Shown one piece after another: positions 1 through 7,795 of a stretch of DNA of 34,421 bases. Source of the DNA: Flavobacteriales bacterium (GTDB lineage Bacteria > Bacteroidota > Bacteroidia > Flavobacteriales > BACL11); contig PBAP01000025.1 in assembly GCA_002716345.1 (NCBI GenBank), positions 1-34,421 of the forward strand, read 5' to 3'. The position numbers were made by a program, and so were the translations under genes. The number at the start of each line of letters is the position of its first letter. The first letter of the stretch is position 1. The notes under the pieces are model-generated. The model was given only the letters and a program-made list of their open reading frames with translations, searched no databases and was not told the origin of the DNA.

Positions 1-130
1 AGAAGGTTTAGAGAACTTTACAGGTGAGTATACAAAAGAGATTGATTTAGTTAAGTATACTAAGGGAATATACTTCTTAGAGATTACTACAAACAGTGGA
101 GTAATTAATAAGAAAATGATTATGATTTAA
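1..130 (+). CDS. C-terminal tail of a T9SS-secreted protein (partial)
   Basis: Reading from base 2 the frame is open to a TAA at 128-130 and encodes about 42 residues. The tail contains KGIYFLEITTNSGV followed by a Lys/Met/Ile end, which is the usual finish of a type A (Por secretion) sorting domain: a GxYxxxI/L strand, a turn and a last strand with basic residues. Proteins with this domain are exported by Sec, then carried over the outer membrane by the T9SS, with the domain removed. The rest of the gene lies upstream of the window, so its main function is unknown. It ends one base before the stop codon of the converging neighbour. Confidence 0.75.
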   Translation, partial: EGLENFTGEYTKEIDLVKYTKGIYFLEITTNSGVINKKMIMI

Positions 131-131
131 C

Positions 132-2291
132 CTAGAGCTTAATTACTAAATTTGTTTTATTATTAAATTTTAGATAATAAATTCCATTCCTAACGTTTTT
201 TAATGAAATTCTTAATTTATCTGATCTCTTAGTCTTTTGTAGTATTAATATTCCGTGAGTATTGTAAAGTTCAACATTTCCTAATTTATTACTAACTATT
301 GTAATATTATTTTTAGTTGGATTAGGAAATAAAATTAACTCATTATTAGGTAAGTTTTTTGTATTTGTTAACAAGGAATCACTATTGTAATAAGTCAAGC
401 CTCCTGATTTATTTCCAATAATAATATCTAGCTTGTAGTCATTATTAAGGTCAGTAAAATCAATCGCTGTAATTGATCCATCCCAAATATTATTTAAACC
501 AATATCAGTTGGTACAAAGCTTGAATCAATTGACTCTATTTCGAAAGCATATAAATGTCCAGAAAAAGAGCCAGAGATCAAATATCTCTTGTTATTGATA
601 TCTATTATTTTGGGAGAGCTGTATCCAGTTGAAATGACTGAGTCCTCAATATCCACATTTCCAAAATTTTGAATAATTGTATCAAAAATTGAAGAATTAA
701 TTGTTCCTCGATTTGGAAAATAATTAATTGTACCAATTTGTTCTCCAACAATTAAATCATTTAAACCATCTTTGTTTACATCACAGATAAATGGAGTTGC
801 AAAACTTCCAATATCAATTTGAAAAAAGTTGGGACTTGAAAGTGAGAAATTAGCTGGAATGTTTCCATCATTTTCAAAAAAATGTAATTTTCCATCAGCA
901 TCTCCGATAATCATATCTTTATCATTATCACCATCCAAGTCTCCAAAACAAGGATACAAGTTTAGTGCTGGTTTAACTAGATTAATATTTAAATTAATAC
1001 TGGAGATATTTTGCCAATTTCTATCTATAAGATTAAATGTTGGATTTGAATTTGTGCCAATATTTTCAAAAAGTGCAAGTGATGAAGTAGGGTCATTACC
1101 AGTATTGTGATAGCCATAGTTGCCTACAACTAAGTCCATAAGTCCATCCGAGTTATAATCAAAAAAAGATGGATAAGATCCATCGCCTAAGTCTATCATT
1201 TCAGACTGAAGAAAATCTTTTGTGGTTAAACTTAAATCTAATTGTGTGTTGGTTCCTGAATTAATGTATAGCCATGAACTTTGTTTGTTTTCAGTTCCAC
1301 TTAGCGTTGTGCTATTTGGTGAAACAACTAAATCTTTGATATTATCATTATTTAAATCAATATAGAATGCAGCTGGAAACATAGGTAAATCTACTTGCAA
1401 AGTATTTAAATAATTTTTTGGAAAGATTGAATCAACTGAATTTACAAGAGCATTTTGATTATTCCCACCGTTTATCAAAAGGTTTAAGTTATTGTACAAA
1501 ATATCACCTAAAATTAAATCTTTGTCATTGTCATTGTCAATGTCGATAGCAAGTATTGTAGAGCCGGCATGCGGTTGTTTAAAGTTTTGGTTTGTTAGTG
1601 GAGCACATTGACAATTTGTACAGTTAAGAACATATGAGTTTTGTCCTTCATAGCAATCACCCCAGCATGGATCTTCAAAATTGAATATTAAGCTATCACA
1701 GTTTCCATTTTGTTCGATTGATAAATTTCTGTGGTATTCAATGAAACCACCCAGTATTGAAAAAGTTAAAATATCTAAATCTCCGTCGTAATCTACGTCA
1801 GAAATTGCTGGAATGTCAACAGGACTTACAAAAATATTTAAATTACTAGAACCATAGTTGGAGAGCAAAAGACTAGTCTCTAAAGAAAACTCTAAATCAT
1901 TTGAAGATACATTGAGATAAACTGCAATACCTCCAGTTGAATAGGTAAAAAGATCTAACTTACCATCACAGTTGTAGTCGGCAGTCAAACACCAATCTTT
2001 GATTTTTGGAAAGTTTTTTCTGAACTTAGGAGCAAAAATATATTTGTTATTTTTCTTTATAAATGTATTTAATTTATTACCAGATCTGTCAAATGTTATT
2101 AGATCATTAACTCCATCTAAATCTAAATCTATCTCATTAAATTGTACTGAGTTCATTCCGCCAACCCATGGGGATTTGTATTTGGTATTACTTTCATATA
2201 CATCTATACTAGTATCCCTATTTACTGATATTTGTGCAAATGATATAGCAGTAAAAATTGAAAAAAAAGTAAAGGTTAATAAGCGATTCAT
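132..2291 (-). CDS. FG-GAP/VCBS repeat protein with T9SS type A sorting domain
   Basis: A 719-residue secreted protein. The first 19 residues form a Sec signal peptide ending in SFA before Gln20. Repeated Asp-rich loops of the form DxDxDGxxDL occur through the body (about residues 55-64, 105-114, 165-174, 250-260 and further copies to about 625); these are calcium-binding loops of FG-GAP/VCBS beta-propeller blades. An insert at about residues 198-229 holds six cysteines. The last 70 or so residues begin with LFPNPTKNNI and end in a basic/hydrophobic strand, a typical T9SS sorting domain. The likely role is an exported or surface-anchored adhesin or propeller protein; the ligand is unknown. 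A -7-like box lies only nine bases upstream of the ATG. The gene converges with the upstream cargo gene, with one base between the stops. Confidence 0.85.
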   Translation of the reverse strand: MNRLLTFTFFSIFTAISFAQISVNRDTSIDVYESNTKYKSPWVGGMNSVQFNEIDLDLDGVNDLITFDRSGNKLNTFIKKNNKYIFAPKFRKNFPKIKDWCLTADYNCDGKLDLFTYSTGGIAVYLNVSSNDLEFSLETSLLLSNYGSSNLNIFVSPVDIPAISDVDYDGDLDILTFSILGGFIEYHRNLSIEQNGNCDSLIFNFEDPCWGDCYEGQNSYVLNCTNCQCAPLTNQNFKQPHAGSTILAIDIDNDNDKDLILGDILYNNLNLLINGGNNQNALVNSVDSIFPKNYLNTLQVDLPMFPAAFYIDLNNDNIKDLVVSPNSTTLSGTENKQSSWLYINSGTNTQLDLSLTTKDFLQSEMIDLGDGSYPSFFDYNSDGLMDLVVGNYGYHNTGNDPTSSLALFENIGTNSNPTFNLIDRNWQNISSINLNINLVKPALNLYPCFGDLDGDNDKDMIIGDADGKLHFFENDGNIPANFSLSSPNFFQIDIGSFATPFICDVNKDGLNDLIVGEQIGTINYFPNRGTINSSIFDTIIQNFGNVDIEDSVISTGYSSPKIIDINNKRYLISGSFSGHLYAFEIESIDSSFVPTDIGLNNIWDGSITAIDFTDLNNDYKLDIIIGNKSGGLTYYNSDSLLTNTKNLPNNELILFPNPTKNNITIVSNKLGNVELYNTHGILILQKTKRSDKLRISLKNVRNGIYYLKFNNKTNLVIKL

Positions 2292-2299
2292 ATTTACTA

Positions 2300-2307
2300 C
2301 AAATTTA
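2300..2307 (-). promoter_or_regulatory. Bacteroidota -7 promoter box for the FG-GAP gene
   Basis: On the minus strand this reads TAAATTTG, matching the Bacteroidota sigma-A -7 consensus TAnnTTTG. The box ends nine bases before the ATG, so transcription would start only a few bases ahead of the start codon. No clear -33 TTG element was recognised. Assignment is by consensus and position only. Confidence 0.45.
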
Positions 2308-2403
2308 GTTAATAGTATTTAATTGATTAGAAAAGAAATATAGTTGCTTAAATCATATTAATCTATGGCATATTTAAATCCTAATTATCTTCATAAAAAA
2401 GAC

Positions 2404-2411
2404 TATATTTG
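2404..2411 (+). promoter_or_regulatory. Bacteroidota -7 promoter box for secDF
   Basis: TATATTTG matches TAnnTTTG exactly and lies 18 bases before the ATG at 2430. It covers an in-frame TTG at 2409, which therefore cannot be the start codon if this box is used. The same spacing (about 15-19 bases) is seen before rpsU and xerC. No convincing -33 element was seen. Confidence 0.6.
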
Positions 2412-2429
2412 CCCTCCAAATTAAGTATA

Positions 2430-5400
2430 ATGCAAAATAGAAATTTTTTTAAAGTATTCGCAATTGTTTTTTCAATCGTATGTTTATACCAGTTATCCTT
2501 CACTTGGATTGCTGATTCTATTGAAAGTGATGCTGATGACTATGCTATGAATTTTTCACCTGAAGAGTATTCAGATAAATACAGATTTTATCTTGACTCA
2601 GTTAGTGGTGAAAAAGTTTATGATATTTTGATTGCTGAGTATACCTATTCAGAATGCAAGCAAAGAGAAATCAACCTTGGATTAGACTTAAAAGGCGGTA
2701 TGAATGTTACTCTAGAAGTAATGGTTGTTGATGTAATCAAAGCTCTTTCAAATAATAGTAAAGATGAAAAATTTAATCTAGCAATTTCAAATGCGCTGAA
2801 ACTTCAAACAAATAGTCAAGATGATTTTGTCACTTTATTCGGAAATGAATATGAAAAAGTTGCTCCTGCCCCAAATTCGGGACTTGCAGGTGTATTTAGT
2901 ACCCCAGATTTGAGAGAAAAAATAAATTTTTCTTCAACAAACCAACAAGTTTTGGATTTAATTAGAGTTGAAGTTGAAGATGCAATAAATCGATCATTTA
3001 ATATTTTGAGAAGTAGAATTGATAGGTTTGGTGTAACTCAACCAAATATTCAAAGATTAGAAACTGCAGGAAGAATTTTGGTTGAGCTACCAGGAATTAA
3101 AGACACCGAGAGAGCAAGAAAATTACTACAATCTACGGCCCAACTAGAGTTTTGGGAGACTTATGAATATCAAGAGTTATTTCCTCAACTTGAAGAAATT
3201 AATCAGTATTTACGTGAAATTGAATCTGAAGACAATAATGTAGGTTCTGAGAAAATAGCTAGTGAAATCTCAGATGAAACTTCTAATCAGTTAGCAGATA
3301 TTGTCGAAGAAATATCAGATACAATATCAACAAGTCTTCTTGATCAAATTGATGATTCACTTTCAAGTGATACTACTAACTCGCTAACATTTGAAGAATT
3401 TGCAGCTGAAAACCCATTATATGCAGTATTGTACCCAAATGTCGATCAACAAAACAGATTACAAGATGGTCCTGTAGTTGGCTTCTCTGCAACTAAAGAT
3501 ACATCTAAGTTAAATTCTTATCTCAATGACCCCGCTGTCCTCAAAAAATTCCCTGTTGATGTTAAGTTTGCTTATACAGCGATTCCCTATGATCCAGAAG
3601 GTAAGTTTGTGCAGTTAGTAGCTTTAAAAGTTACAAACAGAGATGGAAAAGCAGCAATGGAAGGAGATGTAGTGAATGATGCTGATCAAGGATATGGTCA
3701 GTTTAACTCAAGTCCTGAGGTTTCAATGAGTATGAACCAAGAAGGTGCTAAATTGTGGAAAAGATTAACCGCTGAGAATATAGGACGTTCAGTTGCTATA
3801 GTACTTGATGGCTATGTATACTCATTTCCTACTGTACAGTCAGAAATTAGTGGTGGAAGGTCTTCAATAACTGGAAATTTTACTGTTAATGAAGCAAAAG
3901 ATCTTGCGAATATTTTAAAGTCAGGTAAGTTACCAGCTCCTGCCAGAATAATTGAGGAAGCAATTGTTGGTCCCTCATTAGGTGAAGAGGCTATTGATGC
4001 TGGTTTAAAATCATTCATATTTGCTTTAATCATGGTTCTCATTTACATGATTTTTTATTACAATAGAGCTGGTTTGGTTTCCAATGTAGCTTTACTTGCA
4101 AATATTTTCTTCATTTTTGGTGTTTTATCTTCTCTAGGAGCTGTTTTAACACTCCCCGGAATTGCTGGTATCGTGTTAACTATAGGAATGTCTGTTGACG
4201 CAAATGTTCTAATATATGAGAGGATTCGTGAAGAGTTAAAAAATAATAAAGGAATCAAATTAGCAATCTCAGATGGTTATAAAAATGCTTACAGCTCAAT
4301 AATTGATGCAAATGTGACAACACTATTAACTGGAATTGTATTATATACATTTGGGTCAGGGCCAATCAAAGGATTTGCTACCACTCTTATAATAGGTATC
4401 TTAACTTCATTGTTTGCCGCAATTTTTATCACTAGATTGGTAATTAGTGCAAGACTTAACAAGGGAAAAGATGTTAGTTTTTCAAACAAAATAACTCACG
4501 GAGCCTTCAAAAACACAAAAATTGATTTTATTGGATACAGAAAAAGATTTTACATCATTTCATCAATTCTTATTTTAGCTGGTACTTTCTCATTATTCAC
4601 TAAGGGACTTAACTACGGTGTTGATTTTGTTGGAGGTAGAACATATGTTGTAAGATTTGATAATACTGTAGACAATGAAAAGGTAAGAGAAAAGCTGAAT
4701 GCGAAATTTGTTGATGAAACGGGATTATCTTATTCTCCTCAGGTAAAGACTTTTGGAAGTGACAACCAGGTGAAAATTACAACATCATTTATGATCAACA
4801 ATAATAACTTAGAAACTGATGAAATTGTTGAAATAAAATTAAATGAAGGGCTGTCTCAAATGGAACAAGATTACGAAATTATGAGCTCACAAAAAGTTGG
4901 CCCAACAATTGCAGATGATATAAAGAATGCTGCAATGGGTTCAATAGTGTTTTCACTGTTAATTATCTTCTTATATATACTTTTAAGATTCAGAAAGTGG
5001 CAGTTCAGTTTAGGTGCTGTCGTAGCAGTCTTTCATGATGTGTTAATAGTACTTTCAGTCTTTTCTTTTTTCTATGGGTTATTACCTTTTTCTCTTGAAA
5101 TTGATCAAGCGTTTATAGCAGCATTACTTACAATAATTGGTTATTCATTAAATGATACAGTTGTTGTATTTGACAGAGTTAGAGAATACATGAATATTAA
5201 CAAAAGAAAAGAAATCAAAGAGTTTATGAATACTTCTTTAAATAGCACATTATCAAGAACGATTAATACTTCATTAACAACTTTCTTTGTTCTTCTAATC
5301 ATATTTATTTTTGGGGGGGAAGTTATTAGAGGATTTATGTTTGCATTGATGGTTGGTGTTATTGTAGGTACTTACTCTTCTCTTTTTGTTGCATCACCAA

Positions 5401-5435
5401 TCATGTTGGATACAATAAGCAAGACAAAAAAATAA
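2430..5435 (+). CDS. secDF: Protein translocase subunit SecDF (fused)
   Basis: A 1001-residue inner-membrane protein that uses the proton-motive force to pull preproteins through SecYEG. SecD half: one N-terminal membrane helix, GLDLKGGMNVTLEV at about 84-97, a large periplasmic domain, then six helices from about residue 525 with GMSVDANVLIYERIREEL. SecF half: GVDFVGGRTYVVRF at about 730 and IGYSLNDTVVVFDRVRE near the C-terminus. SecD-SecF fusion is usual in Bacteroidota. A Ser/Asp/Glu-rich, probably disordered stretch sits at about 255-325 in the periplasmic domain, as is common in this phylum. I chose ATG 2430 over the in-frame TTG at 2409 because the TTG lies inside the promoter box. First gene of an operon with tatA three bases downstream. 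Confidence 0.97.
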   Translation: MQNRNFFKVFAIVFSIVCLYQLSFTWIADSIESDADDYAMNFSPEEYSDKYRFYLDSVSGEKVYDILIAEYTYSECKQREINLGLDLKGGMNVTLEVMVVDVIKALSNNSKDEKFNLAISNALKLQTNSQDDFVTLFGNEYEKVAPAPNSGLAGVFSTPDLREKINFSSTNQQVLDLIRVEVEDAINRSFNILRSRIDRFGVTQPNIQRLETAGRILVELPGIKDTERARKLLQSTAQLEFWETYEYQELFPQLEEINQYLREIESEDNNVGSEKIASEISDETSNQLADIVEEISDTISTSLLDQIDDSLSSDTTNSLTFEEFAAENPLYAVLYPNVDQQNRLQDGPVVGFSATKDTSKLNSYLNDPAVLKKFPVDVKFAYTAIPYDPEGKFVQLVALKVTNRDGKAAMEGDVVNDADQGYGQFNSSPEVSMSMNQEGAKLWKRLTAENIGRSVAIVLDGYVYSFPTVQSEISGGRSSITGNFTVNEAKDLANILKSGKLPAPARIIEEAIVGPSLGEEAIDAGLKSFIFALIMVLIYMIFYYNRAGLVSNVALLANIFFIFGVLSSLGAVLTLPGIAGIVLTIGMSVDANVLIYERIREELKNNKGIKLAISDGYKNAYSSIIDANVTTLLTGIVLYTFGSGPIKGFATTLIIGILTSLFAAIFITRLVISARLNKGKDVSFSNKITHGAFKNTKIDFIGYRKRFYIISSILILAGTFSLFTKGLNYGVDFVGGRTYVVRFDNTVDNEKVREKLNAKFVDETGLSYSPQVKTFGSDNQVKITTSFMINNNNLETDEIVEIKLNEGLSQMEQDYEIMSSQKVGPTIADDIKNAAMGSIVFSLLIIFLYILLRFRKWQFSLGAVVAVFHDVLIVLSVFSFFYGLLPFSLEIDQAFIAALLTIIGYSLNDTVVVFDRVREYMNINKRKEIKEFMNTSLNSTLSRTINTSLTTFFVLLIIFIFGGEVIRGFMFALMVGVIVGTYSSLFVASPIMLDTISKTKK

Positions 5436-5438
5436 ATA

Positions 5439-5633
5439 ATGTTAGTTTTTATTGGAGGCCCTGAGATAATATTAATAGTTTTAGTTATTGTATTATTTTT
5501 CGGCTCTAAAAAGATTCCTGAGTTTGCTAAGGCTTTTGCCAGGGCGATGAATGAAATAAAAGATGCATCTAACGAGATAAGAAAAGAAATAAAAAAAAGC
5601 TCTGAAGACATAAATGATACACTCAAAAAATGA
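5439..5633 (+). CDS. tatA: Sec-independent translocase protein TatA/TatE
   Basis: A 64-residue protein with the TatA layout: a short periplasmic N-terminus, one membrane helix (about residues 7-21), the hinge motif FGSKKIPEFAK, then an amphipathic helix and a charged Lys/Glu/Asp tail. TatA subunits polymerise to open the path for folded twin-arginine substrates in the inner membrane. It begins three bases after the secDF stop, and its TGA overlaps the ATG of the next gene (ATGA), so the three genes are very probably co-transcribed. TatC is not in the window. Confidence 0.93.
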   Translation: MLVFIGGPEIILIVLVIVLFFGSKKIPEFAKAFARAMNEIKDASNEIRKEIKKSSEDINDTLKK

Positions 5634-6564
5634 GTTCTTACTTTTTGTTTTTTATTGGTCTTTCTTTGCTCTTAGCTGGAGGAGATTTTCTTGTTAAAAG
5701 CTCAACTAAAATTTCAAAAAAGTTTAATGTTCCATCATTTATTATTGGCTTAACTATTGTATCTTTTGCTACTTCTGCACCAGAACTTTTCATTAGTCTC
5801 GAAGCAATTAATAATCAAAAGTATGATATAATTTTTGGAAATGTTATAGGATCAAACATAGCTAATATTTGTCTTGTTTTGGCAATCACATTGATTTTTG
5901 TAAATGTCAGATTTATTGATTTAACAAAAAAATTGATATACCATTTCTTGTTTTTTCAACACTTTTATTCTCTGCTTTTTTGTTTATTTTTAAAAGCATT
6001 AGTACTTGGATGGGAATTGTTTTTTTCTTTTTCATTTCACTTTATTTGTTCATTATAATTAAAAAGTCTTATGAAGGAAAAGACAATGAAAAGCAAACTC
6101 AGTTTAAATATAACATTGTACCACAGTTTTTAATTTTATTCATATCAGCCGTAATGTTAAAGTTTGGAGCTGATTGGCTCATTTCTGGAGTCACTACTAT
6201 TGCAGTTGATTTTGGTGTAAGTGACAGAGTTATTGCATTTACATTAGTTGCTTTGGGAACCAGCTTACCTGAAATATCAACTTGCTTTGTTGCAATCTAC
6301 AAAAAAGAAAAAAATTTAGCTGTTGGTAATTTGATTGGTTCAAACATTTTCAACTTACTGATTGTTTTGGGTATTACTTCGATGTTCGATAATATAAAAT
6401 TAGTTGACACAAAAGTACTGACTAATGATGTTTTATTTTTAATTATTAGCACATTTCTACTTTGTGTAATAGTATATAGTGCTTATCTAAGTAAAAATAA
6501 TAAACTCTCTGGAACTATGTTGCTATGCCTTTATATCCTTTTTCTAGTTACTGCAACAATCTAA
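5630..6564 (+). CDS. Calcium/sodium antiporter (CaCA family, YrbG-like), frame disrupted
   Basis: Two overlapping frames together give one full-length exchanger of about 311 residues; the family norm is about 320. The first (5630 to a TAA at about 6058) has the alpha-1 repeat GLTIVSFATSAPELFISL and GNVIGSNIANI. The second carries the alpha-2 repeat AFTLVALGTSLPEISTCFVA and GNLIGSNIFNLL. The break lies at seven A (5926-5932): a -1 shift joins FIDLTKK to IDIPFLVFSTLL, the expected continuation. The zero-frame phasing is A AAA AAA, a slippery heptamer. Possible causes are a one-base sequencing or assembly deletion, a recent inactivating mutation, or recoding by ribosome or polymerase slippage. 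Both halves are otherwise intact. The start overlaps the tatA stop as ATGA. It would exchange Ca2+ for Na+ at the inner membrane. Confidence 0.82.
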
Positions 6565-7574
6565 ATTACATTAGCTGACTTGACTGTCTTTATAATTCTT
6601 CCAGCAATCTTATATGGATCTCCATTTGATGCAGGTCTTCTATCTTCCAACCATCCTTTCCATCCTTTTTCAACAGTGATTATTGGTATTCTAATAGAGG
6701 CTCCTCTATCTGAAACACCATAGCTGAAATCATGAATTGATGCAGTTTCATGCAGTCCTGTTAACCTCTGTTCGTTAAATTCACCATAAACAGCTATATG
6801 TTCGTTTGTTACAGGCCTAAAGGCTTCACATACTTTTTCATATGTCTCTTGTGAGCCACACTTTCTGAGCAAAGAGTTTGAAAAATTAGCATGCATACCT
6901 GAACCGTTCCAGTCTCCTTTAATAGGTTTAGGATGATATTCAATGTAATAGCCAAAGGATTCAGTTAATCGATCGAGAAGGTATCTTGCAATCCACATTT
7001 CATCACCAGCTTTTTTTGCACCCTTTGCAAACAATTGAAATTCCCATTGTCCACAAGCGACTTCTTGATTAATACCCTCAAAGTTTATACCAGCGTCGAT
7101 ACATAAATCAGCATGTTCTTCTACTATGTGTCTTCCATGAGTATTTTTACCGCCTACAGAACAATAATAAAGACCTTGAGGGCCTGGATAACCTCCTAAA
7201 GGAAATCCTAAAGGAAGTTGAGTTTCAACATCCATGATGAAATATTCTTGTTCAAATCCAAACCAAAAATCATTATCGTCGTCATCTATCAAAGCTCTTG
7301 CATTAGATTCATGAGGTGTCCCATCAGCATTCATAACTTCTGTCATAACAAGAAATCCATTGTTTCTTCCTGGATCTGGGAAAATTGATACCGGTTTGAG
7401 AAGACAATCTGAGGAGTTACCCTCTGCTTGTTTTGTTGAACTTCCGTCGAAAGACCATGTTGGACAGTCTTCCAATTTACCTGAGAAATTATCTATTAAT
7501 TTTGTTTTGCTTCTCATATTTTGTGTTGGCTTGTATCCATCTAGCCATATGTATTCAAGTTTAGATTTGCTCAT
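6561..7574 (-). CDS. glnA: Glutamine synthetase, GSII (eukaryote-like) type
   Basis: 337 residues, close to the GSII length of about 340 and much shorter than GSI or GSIII. It makes glutamine from glutamate, ammonia and ATP in the cytoplasm. Visible motifs include LEYIWLDGY at the start, WSFDGSSTKQAEG (beta-grasp domain), the FGFEQEYF glutamate-binding strand, GINFEGINQEVACGQWEFQ, DWNGSGMHANFS (ATP/ammonia site) and RGASIRIP. Ends with TAG 6561-6563, whose last two bases on the map are shared with the antiporter TAA (6562-6564), so the genes converge with no spacer. The 221-base upstream region is shared with the divergent OmpA-family gene and holds inverted repeats that could be operators. 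Confidence 0.95.
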   Translation of the reverse strand: MSKSKLEYIWLDGYKPTQNMRSKTKLIDNFSGKLEDCPTWSFDGSSTKQAEGNSSDCLLKPVSIFPDPGRNNGFLVMTEVMNADGTPHESNARALIDDDDNDFWFGFEQEYFIMDVETQLPLGFPLGGYPGPQGLYYCSVGGKNTHGRHIVEEHADLCIDAGINFEGINQEVACGQWEFQLFAKGAKKAGDEMWIARYLLDRLTESFGYYIEYHPKPIKGDWNGSGMHANFSNSLLRKCGSQETYEKVCEAFRPVTNEHIAVYGEFNEQRLTGLHETASIHDFSYGVSDRGASIRIPIITVEKGWKGWLEDRRPASNGDPYKIAGRIIKTVKSANVI

Positions 7575-7590
7575 TTTTTTAAATTTTTAA

Positions 7591-7605
7591 GTGTAAATTG
7601 TACAC
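7591..7605. repeat. Inverted repeat upstream of glnA (GTGTA-N5-TACAC)
   Basis: Perfect 5-base arms GTGTA/TACAC around AATTG, 17-31 bases upstream of the glnA ATG. The position would suit an operator or a 5'UTR hairpin of a nitrogen-regulated gene, but arms this short can occur by chance. Confidence 0.25.
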
Positions 7606-7675
7606 TATGTTGTAGGTTTGACATAATTTTAATTAATTTTTCAATTAAAAAAAATATCAATTATAAAACAAAATC

Positions 7676-7690
7676 AACAATATGATTGTT
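7676..7690. repeat. Inverted repeat AACAAT-ATG-ATTGTT
   Basis: Perfect 6-base arms with a 3-base spacer, about 100 bases from both flanking genes. Could be an operator in the shared promoter region. Function is unproven. Confidence 0.25.
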
Positions 7691-7795
7691 ATGAAACTTT
7701 TCAATACTTTATTAACATTTACTTGTTTTTATTGAATTTATATTCTCAGACTGTATTTAAATTTATTGTTTATTTTAGCGAAAATATATTAACTT

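Larger units (their letters stand above)
7575..7795. other. Divergent intergenic region, glnA / OmpA-family gene
   Basis: A 221-base, very AT-rich spacer, the longest gene-free stretch in the window. No coding frame of note. It contains two short inverted repeats (7591-7605 and 7676-7690), an A/T hairpin (arms 7627-7634 and 7643-7650), an isolated + strand TAGGTTTG (7613-7620) matching the -7 consensus far from either gene, and TATTTTAG at 7771-7778, one mismatch from the consensus and 17 bases before the ATG at 7796. No clear -7 box for glnA was found. Confidence 0.5.

Noticed and set aside
2409-2429. Seven-residue N-terminal extension of SecDF from TTG
   Set aside because: The TTG lies inside the TATATTTG promoter box; ATG 2430 fits better.
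7613-7620. TAGGTTTG as the promoter of the OmpA-family gene
   Set aside because: It would need a leader of about 170 bases; a single octamer match in AT-rich DNA is weak evidence.
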